From Bradyrhizobium monzae (lineage in GTDB: Bacteria; Pseudomonadota; Alphaproteobacteria; Rhizobiales; Xanthobacteraceae): DNA of 32,993 bases. The DNA is taken from positions 1-32,993 of the forward strand of contig NZ_JAIRDQ010000022.1 in NCBI RefSeq assembly GCF_021458635.1, read 5' to 3'. The notes under the pieces are model-generated. The model did no database searches and was not told the origin of the DNA. It saw only the letters and a list, made by a program, of their open reading frames with translations. Positions 8,627 through 17,384 of this stretch are shown piece by piece (position 1 is the first letter of the stretch; every line of letters begins with the position of its first letter). Both the position numbers and the translations under genes were made by a program.

Positions 8627-9048
8627 CGAACTGCCTTCAGCGCATGGACGATGGCGGCAATCATCGCTGCGTCCGCGCCGCGACCGGCCCGGATGATGGT
8701 GCCATCAACCTCAATCTCGATACTCCCGAGATCCGGCTTGGCTTTGCATCGCTGGGCCTTGCGATCAGGGGCCATCGCCGCTGCGGCTGCATCCACCACC
8801 GCCGGGACAAACTGCGGCTCGTCGGCCTTCATTACCTGTGGCAGGCGCGCTTGCCGCCGCCAGGTGAACACCTGTTGAGGTGTTAACCCGTGTCGTCGAG
8901 CAACGTCGGAAACCACCGCACCTGGCACCAGCGTCTCTTCGACGATCCGGGCCTTGTCATCCCTGGAGAACCAACGGCGGCGTCCTGCCTCCGTGATCAC
9001 TTCCAGCCGGCCCGGCGCCGCATCCGACTTAAGCGTATGGTCAAGCAT
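8623..9048 (-). CDS. tnpA: IS66 accessory protein TnpA
   Basis: A helix-turn-helix accessory protein of about 141 residues from an IS66 element. Seen: RRRWFSRDDKARIVEETLVPGA and VVSDVARRHGLTPQQVFTWRRQ, the typical HTH of TnpA (Orf1), then an Ala-rich linker and the conserved ending IEIEVDGTIIRAGRGADAAM. The ATG at 9048 is preferred; a GTG at 9105 would add 19 residues reaching toward the right terminus. The protein assists TnpC in transposition by binding the IS ends. It is complete. Confidence 0.9.
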   Translation of the reverse strand: MLDHTLKSDAAPGRLEVITEAGRRRWFSRDDKARIVEETLVPGAVVSDVARRHGLTPQQVFTWRRQARLPQVMKADEPQFVPAVVDAAAAAMAPDRKAQRCKAKPDLGSIEIEVDGTIIRAGRGADAAMIAAIVHALKAVR

Positions 9049-9133
9049 AGACACGAGCCGATCCCCTTCAAAGAGATCGTGAACCTCGCCTATCCCTCGC
9101 ACCACGAGAAGGTGGGGTCAAAACAACGCTTAC

Positions 9134-9141
9134 GAACCGTG
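9134..9141. repeat. Right 8-bp target-site duplication of the IS66 element
   Basis: GAACCGTG directly follows the CGCTTAC terminus and matches 3264-3271 exactly. Confidence 0.92.
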
Positions 9142-9707
9142 TGGAGCTTGTAGGGGACAGCCGCGATCAGAGCTTCGAGGAAGGCAAGACGGAGGTCTTC
9201 TTAACCAGTTGCACGAAGGTGAACTTACTGGTGCGATCGATGGCGACGTACAGGTAAAGCTTGCCTTCAGCAGTCTGGAGTTCAGCGAGATCGGTGTGGA
9301 AATAGCCGATCCAGTAAGCGTAGAAATTTCTTTTCAAAGGTTTGCCGCCCGACCTCCGGCAATCGGGCTGATGCCGTGGCGCTGGAGGCGGCGATGCAGA
9401 GATAACCGCGTCAGATGCGGGATGGTCGGCTGCAGCGCACAGAGGCAATCGTCGAGCGGCAATAGCGTAATGGTGCCGGAAAGCGACGATGATCGCCTCC
9501 TCCTCAATGGAAAGGACCTTCGACTTGGCTTCCTTTGGACCTGTGGGAGATCGGCGACGGCCGCGCACTCCTTCCATTTCGCATCGGTCCGGTCTTTCGG
9601 TTGATTCCGTAGCGCCCGGCGAACGCTCTCAGGCTCTCTTGACTATTTGGTATGGCTCGACGGACTGTCTCCGTCGCGGTGCAGCTGTGCAAAACTTCCC
9701 GTAGCAC
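9142..9707 (-). pseudogene. IS481-type transposase, N-terminal half (decayed)
   Basis: Starting with GTG at 9707 the minus strand gives an HTH-like segment ending FAGRYGINRKT. After a frameshift it gives the linker GPKEAKSKVLSIEEEAIIVA, then in another frame ITLLPLDDCLCALQPTIPHL and LSLHRRLQRHGIS, and back in the first frame YWIGYFHTDLAELQTAEGKL with YVAIDRTSKF, the first catalytic Asp strands of the IS481 rve core. One more frameshift leads to AFLEALIAAVPYKLHTV at the IS66 junction. At least four frame changes show that this is an old relic. Its C-terminal half is at 2936-3271. Confidence 0.85.
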
Positions 9708-9744
9708 ATCCCTAATTGTGCGATAAGAATGCGCCTCCGGACTA

Positions 9745-9960
9745 AATACCTAGTTCGTGGGGACCGATGGCGCCAGTCTTGTGTGCCAGCGGCAGACTTT
9801 CCTGGATCAACGCGCCGAGCTGCTCCTCGCCGGACCGCTGGCGCCAGCACGTCTCTGACAGGTTGTGCAAGGGCTTCAGATCAACATGCCGCCGACAAGC
9901 CGCGGTGGCAGGTCAGGCCGGCCCGGAGCAGCGCTACTTGCGGAGTTCCCCTTAACTCTA
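9745..9960 (-). pseudogene. IS5-type transposase relic
   Basis: Read on the minus strand, GRPDLPPRLVGGML is followed, after a one-base frame change, by DLKPLHNLSETCWRQ and EEQLGALIQESLPLAHKTGA. These resemble consecutive parts of IS5/IS1182-type transposases (GRPG-PPRL, LKHLHNLSDE and the ALL-ESL-A--TGA helix), with an internal deletion. It is too short and broken to be functional. Confidence 0.55.
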
Positions 9961-10636
9961 GGTTCTCTGATTCCAAATTGAAGTCTATGATGAATATCAT
10001 GCCGGCTATACACCGGCTGCCCGCATCGTGAGCGGGTATCGTCCACCCTTAGGCATCATTATCCGGTTCGGTGCGTTCATCCTGTGACGGAATAGTCCGC
10101 CGCCTTTCACCAACGCTCACCACCGCGTTCTTGCGCACAGCGGCCTGGAGTAGTTCGAAACCTGCCCCGGCCCTGGGAGGTCAGCTCCCAGCTTCGACAC
10201 AGTTATGCCGGCATACACGCAGCAGCTACGAGGCACACGGCAAGAGCGGATTCTCCGGCCAGCGCTCGCGTAGCACCTGTCGAAGAGACACCAGGCGTCT
10301 ATGGCTCGCAAGCCGGCCAAGGGCCTTGGCTGACTCAAACCAAACTGTCCTGAAGCTGATGCAACGCGAGCTCTTTCCGCCGACTCGCGGCGGTGATTGA
10401 CTTTAGGCCGATCTGTTTTTCACTCGCGCGGTCGCCGAATTGCTCGAGCGCGCTTGTTCCATCTGAGCCCGAGCGCTCGGGAACTCCTGTCCGTTTTTTT
10501 TGGAGGGATTTCCCACGCGAGTCTTTCCGGTAGATGCGCCTGTTCCAGCCCCTGCGCTGACACCTGGGGCAACGGATTCGTTTGTCGCGGAAAGCAGCAG
10601 ACAGGGAATAACTGATGACTAGCCGTCGGAGACTCC
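9961..10636. other. Gene-free stretch
   Basis: No supported gene, RNA or clear repeat. Frames here lack family-like motifs. A run of eight T occurs near 10495 but no stem precedes it. Confidence 0.5.
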
Positions 10637-11812
10637 CTAACTAAGCTCGAAAAGCTTCCGTGGCGCACCGGTCAACACTTCGACGCCGCACTCGGCTACA
10701 CGAATAGTCTCGCTAATAACATACCCGAATTCCTCATCGATCATCCAGTTCCCCAAATGCACATGGAACGTCATGTTCGGCTTCAGCACTGTCATGTCAT
10801 CTTCTTTGAGGCTGGCGGTCCGCTCCATCCAATCAATGCCGACAGGGTAGCCACAGCGGGATTCTTTCTTGACGCCCAGCTTCTCCATCGCACGATGTAT
10901 TGCTTGAGCGACCTCGCTGCAGGTGCATCCCGCGCGGACAATGCCCAGCGCCGCCTCCAGGCCGGCGACCTCAGCCTCATGCACGCGGCGTAGACGGTCG
11001 GAGGGGTGGCCAATTGAAAAGGTGCGGCTGATCGGGGCAGTGTAGCCATGGCGCACACCGGCAATTTCAAGGTTTATCTGCGAGCCTTCGCGAAAGGCAT
11101 CCTCGCTCCACGTGATGTGACTTGTCCCCGTGCGCGGCGAGGAGCACAAAAAAGGGGTTGCGATCCACGTTCCTGGTTTGCCATTGGCGCCGCGCGCCAG
11201 CGTTGCCACGATCTCGGCGATCGAGTCAGCTTCCCGCACTCCAGGGCGTATCACTTCCGCGGCACGCATGATGCCAGCATCAGTGATCGCGGCCGCCTCC
11301 TTCATGAACGATATCTCGAGATCGGACTTAACCATTCGAATCCAGGTTACCAGGCCGGAGCAATCCACAATTCTTGCTTGCGGCAGTCGCGCCTTGAACT
11401 TCTCGGCTGAATGTGCCGACAGGGCGCCCAGTTCCAGCCCTACGCCGCGATTTGCGAGGCCAACATCGAAAAGAAGGTCGATCAAAGCGTCGTAGCCATC
11501 CACGTCAGGGTTGCCCATGAGGGCTTCTGGATAGGCGACTATCTTTTCGCGCCTCATGAACGTCTGATGCACGGCTGCCGGCACATCCATCTTACGCAAG
11601 ATGAACGTCGGTTCATCTTGGTGCATCGAAAGCACAATTCCTTTCGGGTCATTGGGCGACTTGGCGGTGTAGCCCGTGAGGTAAGTAATATTTGCGCCGT
11701 CCGTTACTACCAGTACATCGATGTCTCGTTGTACCATTTTCGATCTCACTGCGGCGACCCTGCGCAGGTACTCTGTTCGCGGGAAAGCTTGCGGACCTTT
11801 GCTGATCGTCAT
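10637..11812 (-). CDS. M24 family hydrolase, creatinase / ectoine hydrolase (DoeA/EutD)-like
   Basis: A 391-residue protein with the two-domain creatinase/prolidase layout: an N-terminal domain with DVLVVTDGANITYLTGY (about residues 33-48) and a C-terminal pita-bread domain. The five metal ligands of M24 aminopeptidases are mostly absent: the usual Asp pair region reads NLEIAGVRHGYTAPISRTF, the GHG-type His is Tyr in CGYPVGIDWMERT, and the first late Glu is missing in MTFHVHLGNWM. Loss of these ligands is shared with creatinase and ectoine hydrolase, which hydrolyse C-N bonds without metal, and the ending SETIRVAECGVEVLTGAPRK is DoeA-like. So an amidohydrolase acting on a small nitrogen compound is more likely than a proline peptidase. 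GGAG lies eight bases before the ATG. It is cytosolic and stands 336 bases downstream of an acyl-CoA dehydrogenase gene. Confidence 0.8.
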   Translation of the reverse strand: MTISKGPQAFPRTEYLRRVAAVRSKMVQRDIDVLVVTDGANITYLTGYTAKSPNDPKGIVLSMHQDEPTFILRKMDVPAAVHQTFMRREKIVAYPEALMGNPDVDGYDALIDLLFDVGLANRGVGLELGALSAHSAEKFKARLPQARIVDCSGLVTWIRMVKSDLEISFMKEAAAITDAGIMRAAEVIRPGVREADSIAEIVATLARGANGKPGTWIATPFLCSSPRTGTSHITWSEDAFREGSQINLEIAGVRHGYTAPISRTFSIGHPSDRLRRVHEAEVAGLEAALGIVRAGCTCSEVAQAIHRAMEKLGVKKESRCGYPVGIDWMERTASLKEDDMTVLKPNMTFHVHLGNWMIDEEFGYVISETIRVAECGVEVLTGAPRKLFELS

Positions 11813-12148
11813 TGTCTTAGCTCCATCAGGTTTCAGCTCGGATGCATTAAGTTGAGATTGGCGGAAGGTGATCTAAGAGGCCATCGAAAACTCTGTTGCA
11901 GATCTACTTCTGGAAAGCGAGACCTCAGACAAACCCGCCGATCAGCTAAGAGGCCGGATCATCGTCTTGGCACGCGCGCGGCGGTGCGCAACAAGAAGTG
12001 AAAGATAGATGAATGAAGGACGTACGTGCAGCTGACAGAGCTGCCGTCGAGAGTATGCTGGACGGACAACCAGCCCCCATCGGCTCAAGAGCTGGTACGT
12101 TGGAGCCGCGATGTCGGATCGACTTCGGCCTCTCGCTCGCCAGAACGA
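11813..12148. other. Intergenic region upstream of the M24 gene
   Basis: No gene is seen. A short inverted repeat GCAGCT-GACAG-AGCTGC lies near 12028-12044 without a T-run. TTGGCACGCGCGCGGC near 11973 has GG-N10-GC spacing, but its -12 element is poor and it points away from the nearby genes. Confidence 0.45.
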
Positions 12149-13291
12149 TCACAGTAGCGCGTCGCTCTCGCAAACGCGGCTGAGGTGGTAGTCCGCACCG
12201 CCAGTCGTGTTCGAGATCATGGTCAGTCGCTTAAAATAGTGGCCGATCTTGGCGTCCATGGTCATGCCAATGCCACCATGGAGCTGGATCGACTGCTGTC
12301 CGATGAATTTTCCGCTCTTGTCGATCTGCACAATCGCCGCAGCGACCGCTTTCGCGCGCTCGCCGGCATCATCGAAATCAGCAGCCATGGTGGCGAACAT
12401 TGACATCGAGCGCGCCTGCTCCAGCGCCACGAACATATCGGCGGCGCGGTGCTGCAGGCTCTGGAAGGAGCCGATCGGCACGCCGAACTGATTCCGCGTC
12501 TTCATATATTCGACTGTGGTCTTTAGCGATTCGTCCATTATGCCGATCGCTTCCGCGCAGAGCGCGGTGCGGGCATCGTCAACTACGCGCTCAATCAGCG
12601 ACAACGCGTTCTCGGGATCGCCAATCGCGGCATCGCCGCCCACCTCGACCTTCGTGAAGGTGATGTCAGCAGCACGCAGGCCGTCCTGGGTCGGATAGCT
12701 TTTTTTGGAGACGCCTTTCGCATCGGCGGGCACCAGGAAAACGCCGATGCCGCTTCTATCGCGTTGGGCGCCTCTGGTGCGCGCGGTGACAATCAACACA
12801 TCCGCGTTCTCGCCGTTGATGACGACGAACTTTTCACCATCGACGATCCATCCGTTGCTCTTCTTCTTCGCGGACGTGACGACATTCTCCAAATCGTAGC
12901 GCGAGTTTCTTTCCAGTTGGGCAAAGGCGAAGGTGTTGGCCCCATCGATGATGGAAGGAATATACGCCGCCCTCTGCGCCACCGAGCCGCCATGGCGCAG
13001 GAATCCGCCACCGATCACGATAGTCGGCAGAAAGGGCTCGAGCACCAGCGCACGGCCTAACTCCTCCATCACGATCATGGTTTCGACCGCCCCCGCACCA
13101 AAGCCGCCATCGCTCTCCGCAAACGGGAGACCTAGCAGGCCCTGCTCGGCGAGACGCCCCCATATAGCTTTGCGCCAGCCGGCGTTCTCCTTCATGTATT
13201 TCTTGCGCCGCTCGAAACCGTAGACTTCGGTCAACAGTCCATCCACACTTTCCTTAAGGAGCCGCTGCTCCTCGGACAACTCAAACTCCAT
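12149..13291 (-). CDS. Acyl-CoA dehydrogenase, PimD-like small subunit
   Basis: A 380-residue acyl-CoA dehydrogenase. Seen: an N-terminal helical domain (MEFELSEEQRLLKESVDGLL), a middle beta domain with IVDGEKFVVINGENADVLIV, and a C-terminal helical domain with TRNQFGVPIGSFQSLQHRAAD and QLHGGIGMTMDAKIGHYFKR, all standard FAD-binding and fold signatures. In length, divergence and pairing with the neighbouring 396-residue dehydrogenase it resembles PimD, the small subunit of pimeloyl-CoA dehydrogenase, which oxidises dicarboxylyl-CoA esters in Rhodopseudomonas and Bradyrhizobium. The ATG at 13291 follows GGGAGAA; the open frame further upstream is not protein-like. It lies 70 bases downstream of the large-subunit gene and is probably co-transcribed. 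The exact substrate is inferred; it could act on another medium-chain acyl-CoA. Confidence 0.85.
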   Translation of the reverse strand: MEFELSEEQRLLKESVDGLLTEVYGFERRKKYMKENAGWRKAIWGRLAEQGLLGLPFAESDGGFGAGAVETMIVMEELGRALVLEPFLPTIVIGGGFLRHGGSVAQRAAYIPSIIDGANTFAFAQLERNSRYDLENVVTSAKKKSNGWIVDGEKFVVINGENADVLIVTARTRGAQRDRSGIGVFLVPADAKGVSKKSYPTQDGLRAADITFTKVEVGGDAAIGDPENALSLIERVVDDARTALCAEAIGIMDESLKTTVEYMKTRNQFGVPIGSFQSLQHRAADMFVALEQARSMSMFATMAADFDDAGERAKAVAAAIVQIDKSGKFIGQQSIQLHGGIGMTMDAKIGHYFKRLTMISNTTGGADYHLSRVCESDALL

Positions 13292-13361
13292 CTGATTCTC
13301 CCGACGACAAATCTGCATTGGACCTCTTGCTCTCGCCCCACGTGCAAGGAGGAAGGAAGAG

Positions 13362-14552
13362 TTAGAGTCCCAGCACCGCCCTGGCGATGATATTGCGCTG
13401 GATCTCATCGGAGCCGCCGTAAATTGATACCTTGCGGTTGTTGAAGTAGCTCGGTGCGATCTGCACGGTCCAGTCCATCGCTTCGAGTGAAGATTCGGGA
13501 TGCTCGTCATATGGCAAGGCAAACGGCCCGATCACTTCCATCAAGAGTTCCGTCGTGGTCTGCTGGATCTCCGAACCCTTGATCTTGAGCATGGAGGACA
13601 CCGGATCTGGCTTGTCCTTGCCATACTTGCCTTCATCCGCGACAACGCGCAGCTGCGTGAGCTCCAATGCCTTCAGCTCGATTTCGCAGACAGCGAGCTT
13701 CTCTCGGAACGAGGGATTCTCAATCACAGGCCGGCCGCGGGACTCTACCTTCAAGGCCAGTTCCTTGATGCAACGGATGCGCTCCTTGGAGAGACCGACG
13801 CGCGCAATGCCTGTACGCTCGTTAGCGAGCAGAAACTTCGCGTAGTCCCATCCCTTGTTCTCCTCACCGACAAGATTTTCAACGGGCACCTCGACCTCGT
13901 CGAAGAACACCTCGTTGATCTCATAGCCACCGTCGATTGTCTGGATCGGACGGACCGTAATCCCCTTGCTATTCAAGTCGATCAGAATGAAGGAGATGCC
14001 AGTCTGCTTTTTAGCGGCGGTCGGATCAGTGCGGCAGAGGCAGAAGATCTTGTCTGCATACTGCGCCAACGTTGTCCACGTTTTCTGGCCGTTGATGATC
14101 CATTTGTCATCTTTGCGCTTGGCCTTGGTCTTTAACGAGGCGAGATCCGAGCCTGCGCCCGGTTCCGAAAAGCCCTGGCACCACCAGTCGTCGACATTCG
14201 CGATGCGCGGCAGATAGTATTTCTTTTGGGCCTCGTCGCCAAAGGTGTAGATGACCGGGCCGACCATGCTCACGCCGAAAGCGAGCGGCGTCGGCGCTGG
14301 ATACATCTGCAGTTCTTCTTTGAAGATGTAATGCTGCACGGCCGTCCAGCCAGTGCCGCCGTATTCTTCCGGCCAATGGCTGACGGCCCAGCCCTTTTTA
14401 TTGAGAATACGCCACCAAGTGACCATTTCCGCCTTCGGAACATGGCGGCCTTCGACCATCTTGCGCCGTATCTCTGGCGCGACGTTGTCGCACAGGAACT
14501 GCCGCACTTCCTCTCGGAACGCCTGCTCTTCGTTCGTGAATGCAAGATCCAT
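13362..14552 (-). CDS. Acyl-CoA dehydrogenase, PimC-like large subunit
   Basis: A 396-residue acyl-CoA dehydrogenase with all three domains: LAFTNEEQAFREEVRQFL at the N-terminus, the FAD/substrate segment WCQGFSEPGAGSDLASL with WIINGQKTWTT, the VEVPVENLVGEENKGW beta segment, and the C-terminal SIYGGSDEIQRNIIARAVLG (adenine-binding end). It resembles PimC, the large subunit of pimeloyl-CoA dehydrogenase, and the adjacent PimD-like gene supports this. It would introduce the 2,3-double bond into an acyl-CoA and pass electrons to ETF. The ATG at 14552 has GGGAGAG four bases upstream. A strong sigma-54 promoter match lies about 520 bases upstream (15069-15084), with no convincing gene between, so a long leader or a second promoter is implied. 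Confidence 0.88.
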   Translation of the reverse strand: MDLAFTNEEQAFREEVRQFLCDNVAPEIRRKMVEGRHVPKAEMVTWWRILNKKGWAVSHWPEEYGGTGWTAVQHYIFKEELQMYPAPTPLAFGVSMVGPVIYTFGDEAQKKYYLPRIANVDDWWCQGFSEPGAGSDLASLKTKAKRKDDKWIINGQKTWTTLAQYADKIFCLCRTDPTAAKKQTGISFILIDLNSKGITVRPIQTIDGGYEINEVFFDEVEVPVENLVGEENKGWDYAKFLLANERTGIARVGLSKERIRCIKELALKVESRGRPVIENPSFREKLAVCEIELKALELTQLRVVADEGKYGKDKPDPVSSMLKIKGSEIQQTTTELLMEVIGPFALPYDEHPESSLEAMDWTVQIAPSYFNNRKVSIYGGSDEIQRNIIARAVLGL

Positions 14553-15068
14553 CGGACTCTCCCGTAGCTCGGAACCATCGAAAATCGTGATTCCTGAGCA
14601 GCAAAAATAATTAGCTGGAACAGACGAGACGTCTTCTCCACCGACGGGCCAGTCCGGGTGGCGTCAGTTCGGGTCGAACCGAGAAAGGTATCGCTGGAAA
14701 CAGGAGCGGAGCAAGCAGGGGACCAGCTTTCCAGCGTCTTTCAGCGGCAACGCGAAGCATCGAACCCGACTGGCACACCGGCAAGCCAGCACATCTTATG
14801 ACCCATCTCGCCAATCCCGCCAACTTATTCCGTGACGAGCTTGACTTGTCGATTGCCGCAAGAAGCTGAACTGTCTCACCGAACGCGTGTAACTCTCCGT
14901 CACGCGATGGTCGGAGATTGCGCAACTCTTCCAGCGCGCTCGCTTCCCTCTCACAATTGGGCACTCCGGTTAGATACAATTTGGCACTCCGGTTAGATGA
15001 AGGAGGCATCGCTCATCCGGCGAGAATGCGTTCAGGCCTTCCCTCAATCAGCGCTGTCGCCTATGAAA
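14553..15068. other. Leader region of the acyl-CoA dehydrogenase pair
   Basis: About 500 bases between the sigma-54-type promoter and the PimC-like start codon. An open minus-strand frame (14611-15009) exists, but its product has no recognisable motif. A 23-bp tandem duplication lies at 14953-14998. Confidence 0.5.
14953..14998. repeat. Two tandem copies of a 23-bp unit
   Basis: ACAATTGGGCACTCCGGTTA-GAT is followed directly by ACAATTTGGCACTCCGGTTA-GAT, one mismatch in 23. It lies in the presumed leader of the PimC/PimD-like operon, about 70-115 bases downstream of its sigma-54-type promoter. It may be a slipped duplication or a paired binding site. Confidence 0.8.
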
Positions 15069-15084
15069 AGCAATGGCCGTGCCA
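15069..15084 (-). promoter_or_regulatory. Sigma-54 (-24/-12) promoter, PimC/PimD-like operon
   Basis: On the minus strand TGGCACGGCCATTGCT matches the RpoN consensus TGGCACG-N4-TTGCW at every position, with the required GG-N10-GC spacing. It points at the acyl-CoA dehydrogenase pair. No perfect NifA site (TGT-N10-ACA) was found upstream; CGT-N10-ACA at 15155-15170 and TGG-N10-ACA at 15184-15199 each have one mismatch, a level expected by chance. Confidence 0.7.
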
Positions 15085-15608
15085 GTAGCGTTCAGCCGCC
15101 TTAAGCTCCTCATTCATTTCAGAAATGAGCTCAGACGCTGGGAATTGTGTACGGCGTTCTGAATCCGACAACCGTCTTGTTGGTGGCAGGAACCGGACAA
15201 GAACCAGCGGCCGTTCCGCGCTAAAGGCCGCAATATATGCGATTATCGGAGGAGCCCTGCCGGAGTAGAATTGGCTGGGCTCATTGACAAAGCCTGTTAG
15301 GCTCGCGCGAGGAGATCCGACTAATGCTTCGGCGGCAATACAGCAGCACCGTCTTGTTCTCGCACTTCCTGTCCGCATCTCAAGGTCCCGAATCTGCGGA
15401 AACATAAGTGTCTATTTGGCATTTCAGCGACGTCGGGCTGCTGCTAACTCCTAATTTAGTTTCGGCGTGGAGCGATCGGTGGACAGAATTTTTGTTCACG
15501 CAACGCAAATACCCGCGAGCTCGTCCGAAGAGTAGGGCAGCAGGACTGCTACGGCCACGGGGAGCATCGAAGCGCCCATCACGAGACGCCCTTGTGCGCA
15601 CGCGAGCG
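15085..15608. other. Gene-free region between tesB and the sigma-54 promoter
   Basis: No supported gene. It would hold activator sites for the promoter at 15069-15084. Frames present have no recognisable features. Confidence 0.45.
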
Positions 15609-16475
15609 TCAGCGCCGCTCGCGCACCGAACCTTCCTGGGCAACGGACGCTACCAGCGTGCCGTCAGGCTTGAAGATCAGCCCGCGCGTAAGTCCGCGTC
15701 CGCTTTGCGCGCTCGGCGAATCCTTAGCGTAGAGCAGCCAATCGTCAGCGCGAAACGGGCGGTGAAACCACATTGCGTGGTCGAGACTTGCCGACATCAA
15801 GCGCTCGCGCTCGTCGAACAGCGTCCGGCCATAGCGCGCCATAACCGCATCTAACAGCGAGAAATCCGAGGCATAGGCCAGCGCGCACATATGGAGCACC
15901 GGATCGTCCGGCAGCTTCGCGGCAGTCTTCATCCAGATATGAATGCGGCCGCCATCGATCTTCTGCCCGACATAACGGCCGATCTCGACCGGGCGCAATT
16001 CAACCGGGCGGTCGGATCCATGATAGTTGCGAATGATCTCCGGGATCTCGAGAGAGATCGGCTGTTTGGACAATTCCTTCGCGGTGAGTTTCTCCGGGGG
16101 CGGCATCTCGGGCATCTTGTCCTGGTGGTCGAAGGCGCCCTCCTCCTCGGCATGGAAGGACACCATGATGGAGAAGACCGCGTTGCCATGCTGGATCGCG
16201 GTGACACGGCGGGTCGAGTAGCTCTTGCCGTCGCGCAGCCGTTCGACCTGGTAAAGGATCGGCACCTTCGGGTCGCCGGGCTGAATGAAATAACCATGCA
16301 GCGAATGCGGCAGCCGGCTTTCCACCGTGCGGCATGCCGCAACCATCGCCTGCCCAATCACCTGCCCCCCGAATACACGCTGCGAACTGGGGTTCGGACT
16401 TTTGCCGCAAAATAAGTTCACCTCGATCCGTTGGAGGTCAAGGATAGCGAGGAGGTCGATCAGGTTCTTGGACAT
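15609..16475 (-). CDS. tesB: Acyl-CoA thioesterase II
   Basis: A 288-residue double hot-dog thioesterase that hydrolyses acyl-CoA to free acid and CoA. Seen: the first hot dog with QRVFGGQVIGQAMVAACRTV and LHGYFIQPGDPKVPILYQVE, RDGKSYSTRRVTAIQHGNAV; and the second with ALAYASDFSLLDAVM, SLDHAMWFHRPFRADDWLLY and the ending SGRGLTRGLIFKPDGTLVAS followed by a QEG motif that holds the family's catalytic Gln; the catalytic Asp is in SLDHAMW. Length is that of E. coli TesB. The ATG at 16475 follows GGAAAG; an in-frame ATG further up lacks a good site. It may release free acids or recycle CoA for the neighbouring acyl-CoA dehydrogenase and hydratase genes on the same strand, but gaps of over 500 bases argue against a single operon. 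Confidence 0.93.
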   Translation of the reverse strand: MSKNLIDLLAILDLQRIEVNLFCGKSPNPSSQRVFGGQVIGQAMVAACRTVESRLPHSLHGYFIQPGDPKVPILYQVERLRDGKSYSTRRVTAIQHGNAVFSIMVSFHAEEEGAFDHQDKMPEMPPPEKLTAKELSKQPISLEIPEIIRNYHGSDRPVELRPVEIGRYVGQKIDGGRIHIWMKTAAKLPDDPVLHMCALAYASDFSLLDAVMARYGRTLFDERERLMSASLDHAMWFHRPFRADDWLLYAKDSPSAQSGRGLTRGLIFKPDGTLVASVAQEGSVRERR

Positions 16476-17384
16476 AGAGCTGCTTTCCGTTTGTTCTGCC
16501 TCATTCCGGACCATGTCATGGCCATGCATCTGACAATCCAGACGGGACGGCTCTTTTGAGACCGTCCCACAACGGCGGTGTCAGTCCCTTGAGCCTTGTT
16601 TCTTGCACGTTTTTTCGCCGCTAGAGATACGCTGAGCTTCAACTGGCGGAACGAACTCAAGAGCGCTGGGTCGGTGGCGTTGATTTGATCATTCGAACTC
16701 CTGGGCTCAAGCTATGAGCCAGCCTTTGCGTTGACACTCTCTTCTTGAAGCCCCCAGCAATCAGTGTGCCGCAGAAAACTCGGCGCGAGGCCTGAAGAAC
16801 GGAATGAAACAGGCGCCGCGTCCGCGCTCGCGGGCGGCCCAGCGCCGCATCTTCCTTTGGTAGACATCCAAACGCGATCTTGATCCTTATGCCGCGCGTT
16901 TGCATGCGGCCTCTCACGTTGCAGGATTTGGGCCAGCACCAATGATTGGGATTGAGTAGCTTTCCTCGCGCCAGGTTGCGCTCCCGACACGGCGCCTCTC
17001 TCTTGCCCCGAGCTTGCTACATTATGCAGCGGAAATGCTTTCTCGAAAGTACGCGACAACCGTGCCGACCGCCGCAAGTTCTGTATAATCCGGTGCTTCA
17101 GACGGATATCTATCTGCGATAGTCGAGCACCCTCAGGCCTAGCGTTCGATCGGCTCGCAGCGCTTCGCAAGCTGTTCTTTCAGCGCGTGCGTGCCAACAG
17201 GAGCATCAAGTCGGCATCGTCGCCGCGGCTGGTCCAGATATTAAGCCCTGCTAGCAGTCATTCCCTTTACGCCACCAGACTACCCGGCTGGGTAAGCATG
17301 ATGGCCCGCATCGGCCATAGGCAAAAATGGGACATGCCGCAAGTTTCTGTTGGGGACCGCGGCAGAAGCGTTTGGCGCAGCATG
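16476..17384. other. Gene-free stretch upstream of tesB
   Basis: Open frames on both strands show no motif or good ribosome binding site. The stretch borders a decayed MaoC copy and is probably eroded coding DNA. No sigma-54-type promoter was found immediately upstream of tesB. Confidence 0.45.

Larger units (their letters stand above)
3272..9133. mobile_element. IS66-family insertion sequence interrupted by a serine-recombinase element
   Basis: The ends are inverted repeats starting GTAAGCGT (left GTAAGCGTCGTTCTCA, right end read inward GTAAGCGTTGTTTTGA), flanked by identical 8-bp duplications. Removing the 3384-bp inner insertion leaves about 2.48 kb, a normal IS66 length. Gene order on the minus strand is tnpA (9048-8623), tnpB (8626-8423 plus 5038-4886) and tnpC (4805-3285), the standard arrangement. 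The element sits inside a decayed IS481-type transposase gene. TnpA and TnpC look intact but TnpB is split, so the copy is probably unable to move on its own. Confidence 0.93.

Noticed and set aside
11972..11988. TTGGCACGCGCGCGGCGG as a plus-strand sigma-54 promoter
   Set aside because: Spacing fits but the -12 box lacks TTGC and no plus-strand gene follows.
14611..15009. Minus-strand open frame of 132 codons in the dehydrogenase leader
   Set aside because: It begins inside the 23-bp tandem repeat and its product resembles nothing I recognise; not called as a gene, though it is noted in the leader entry.
15061..15405. Minus-strand open frame of 114 codons upstream of the acyl-CoA dehydrogenases
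   Set aside because: Its last codons are the sigma-54 promoter itself and the product has no family-like features; better explained as control region.
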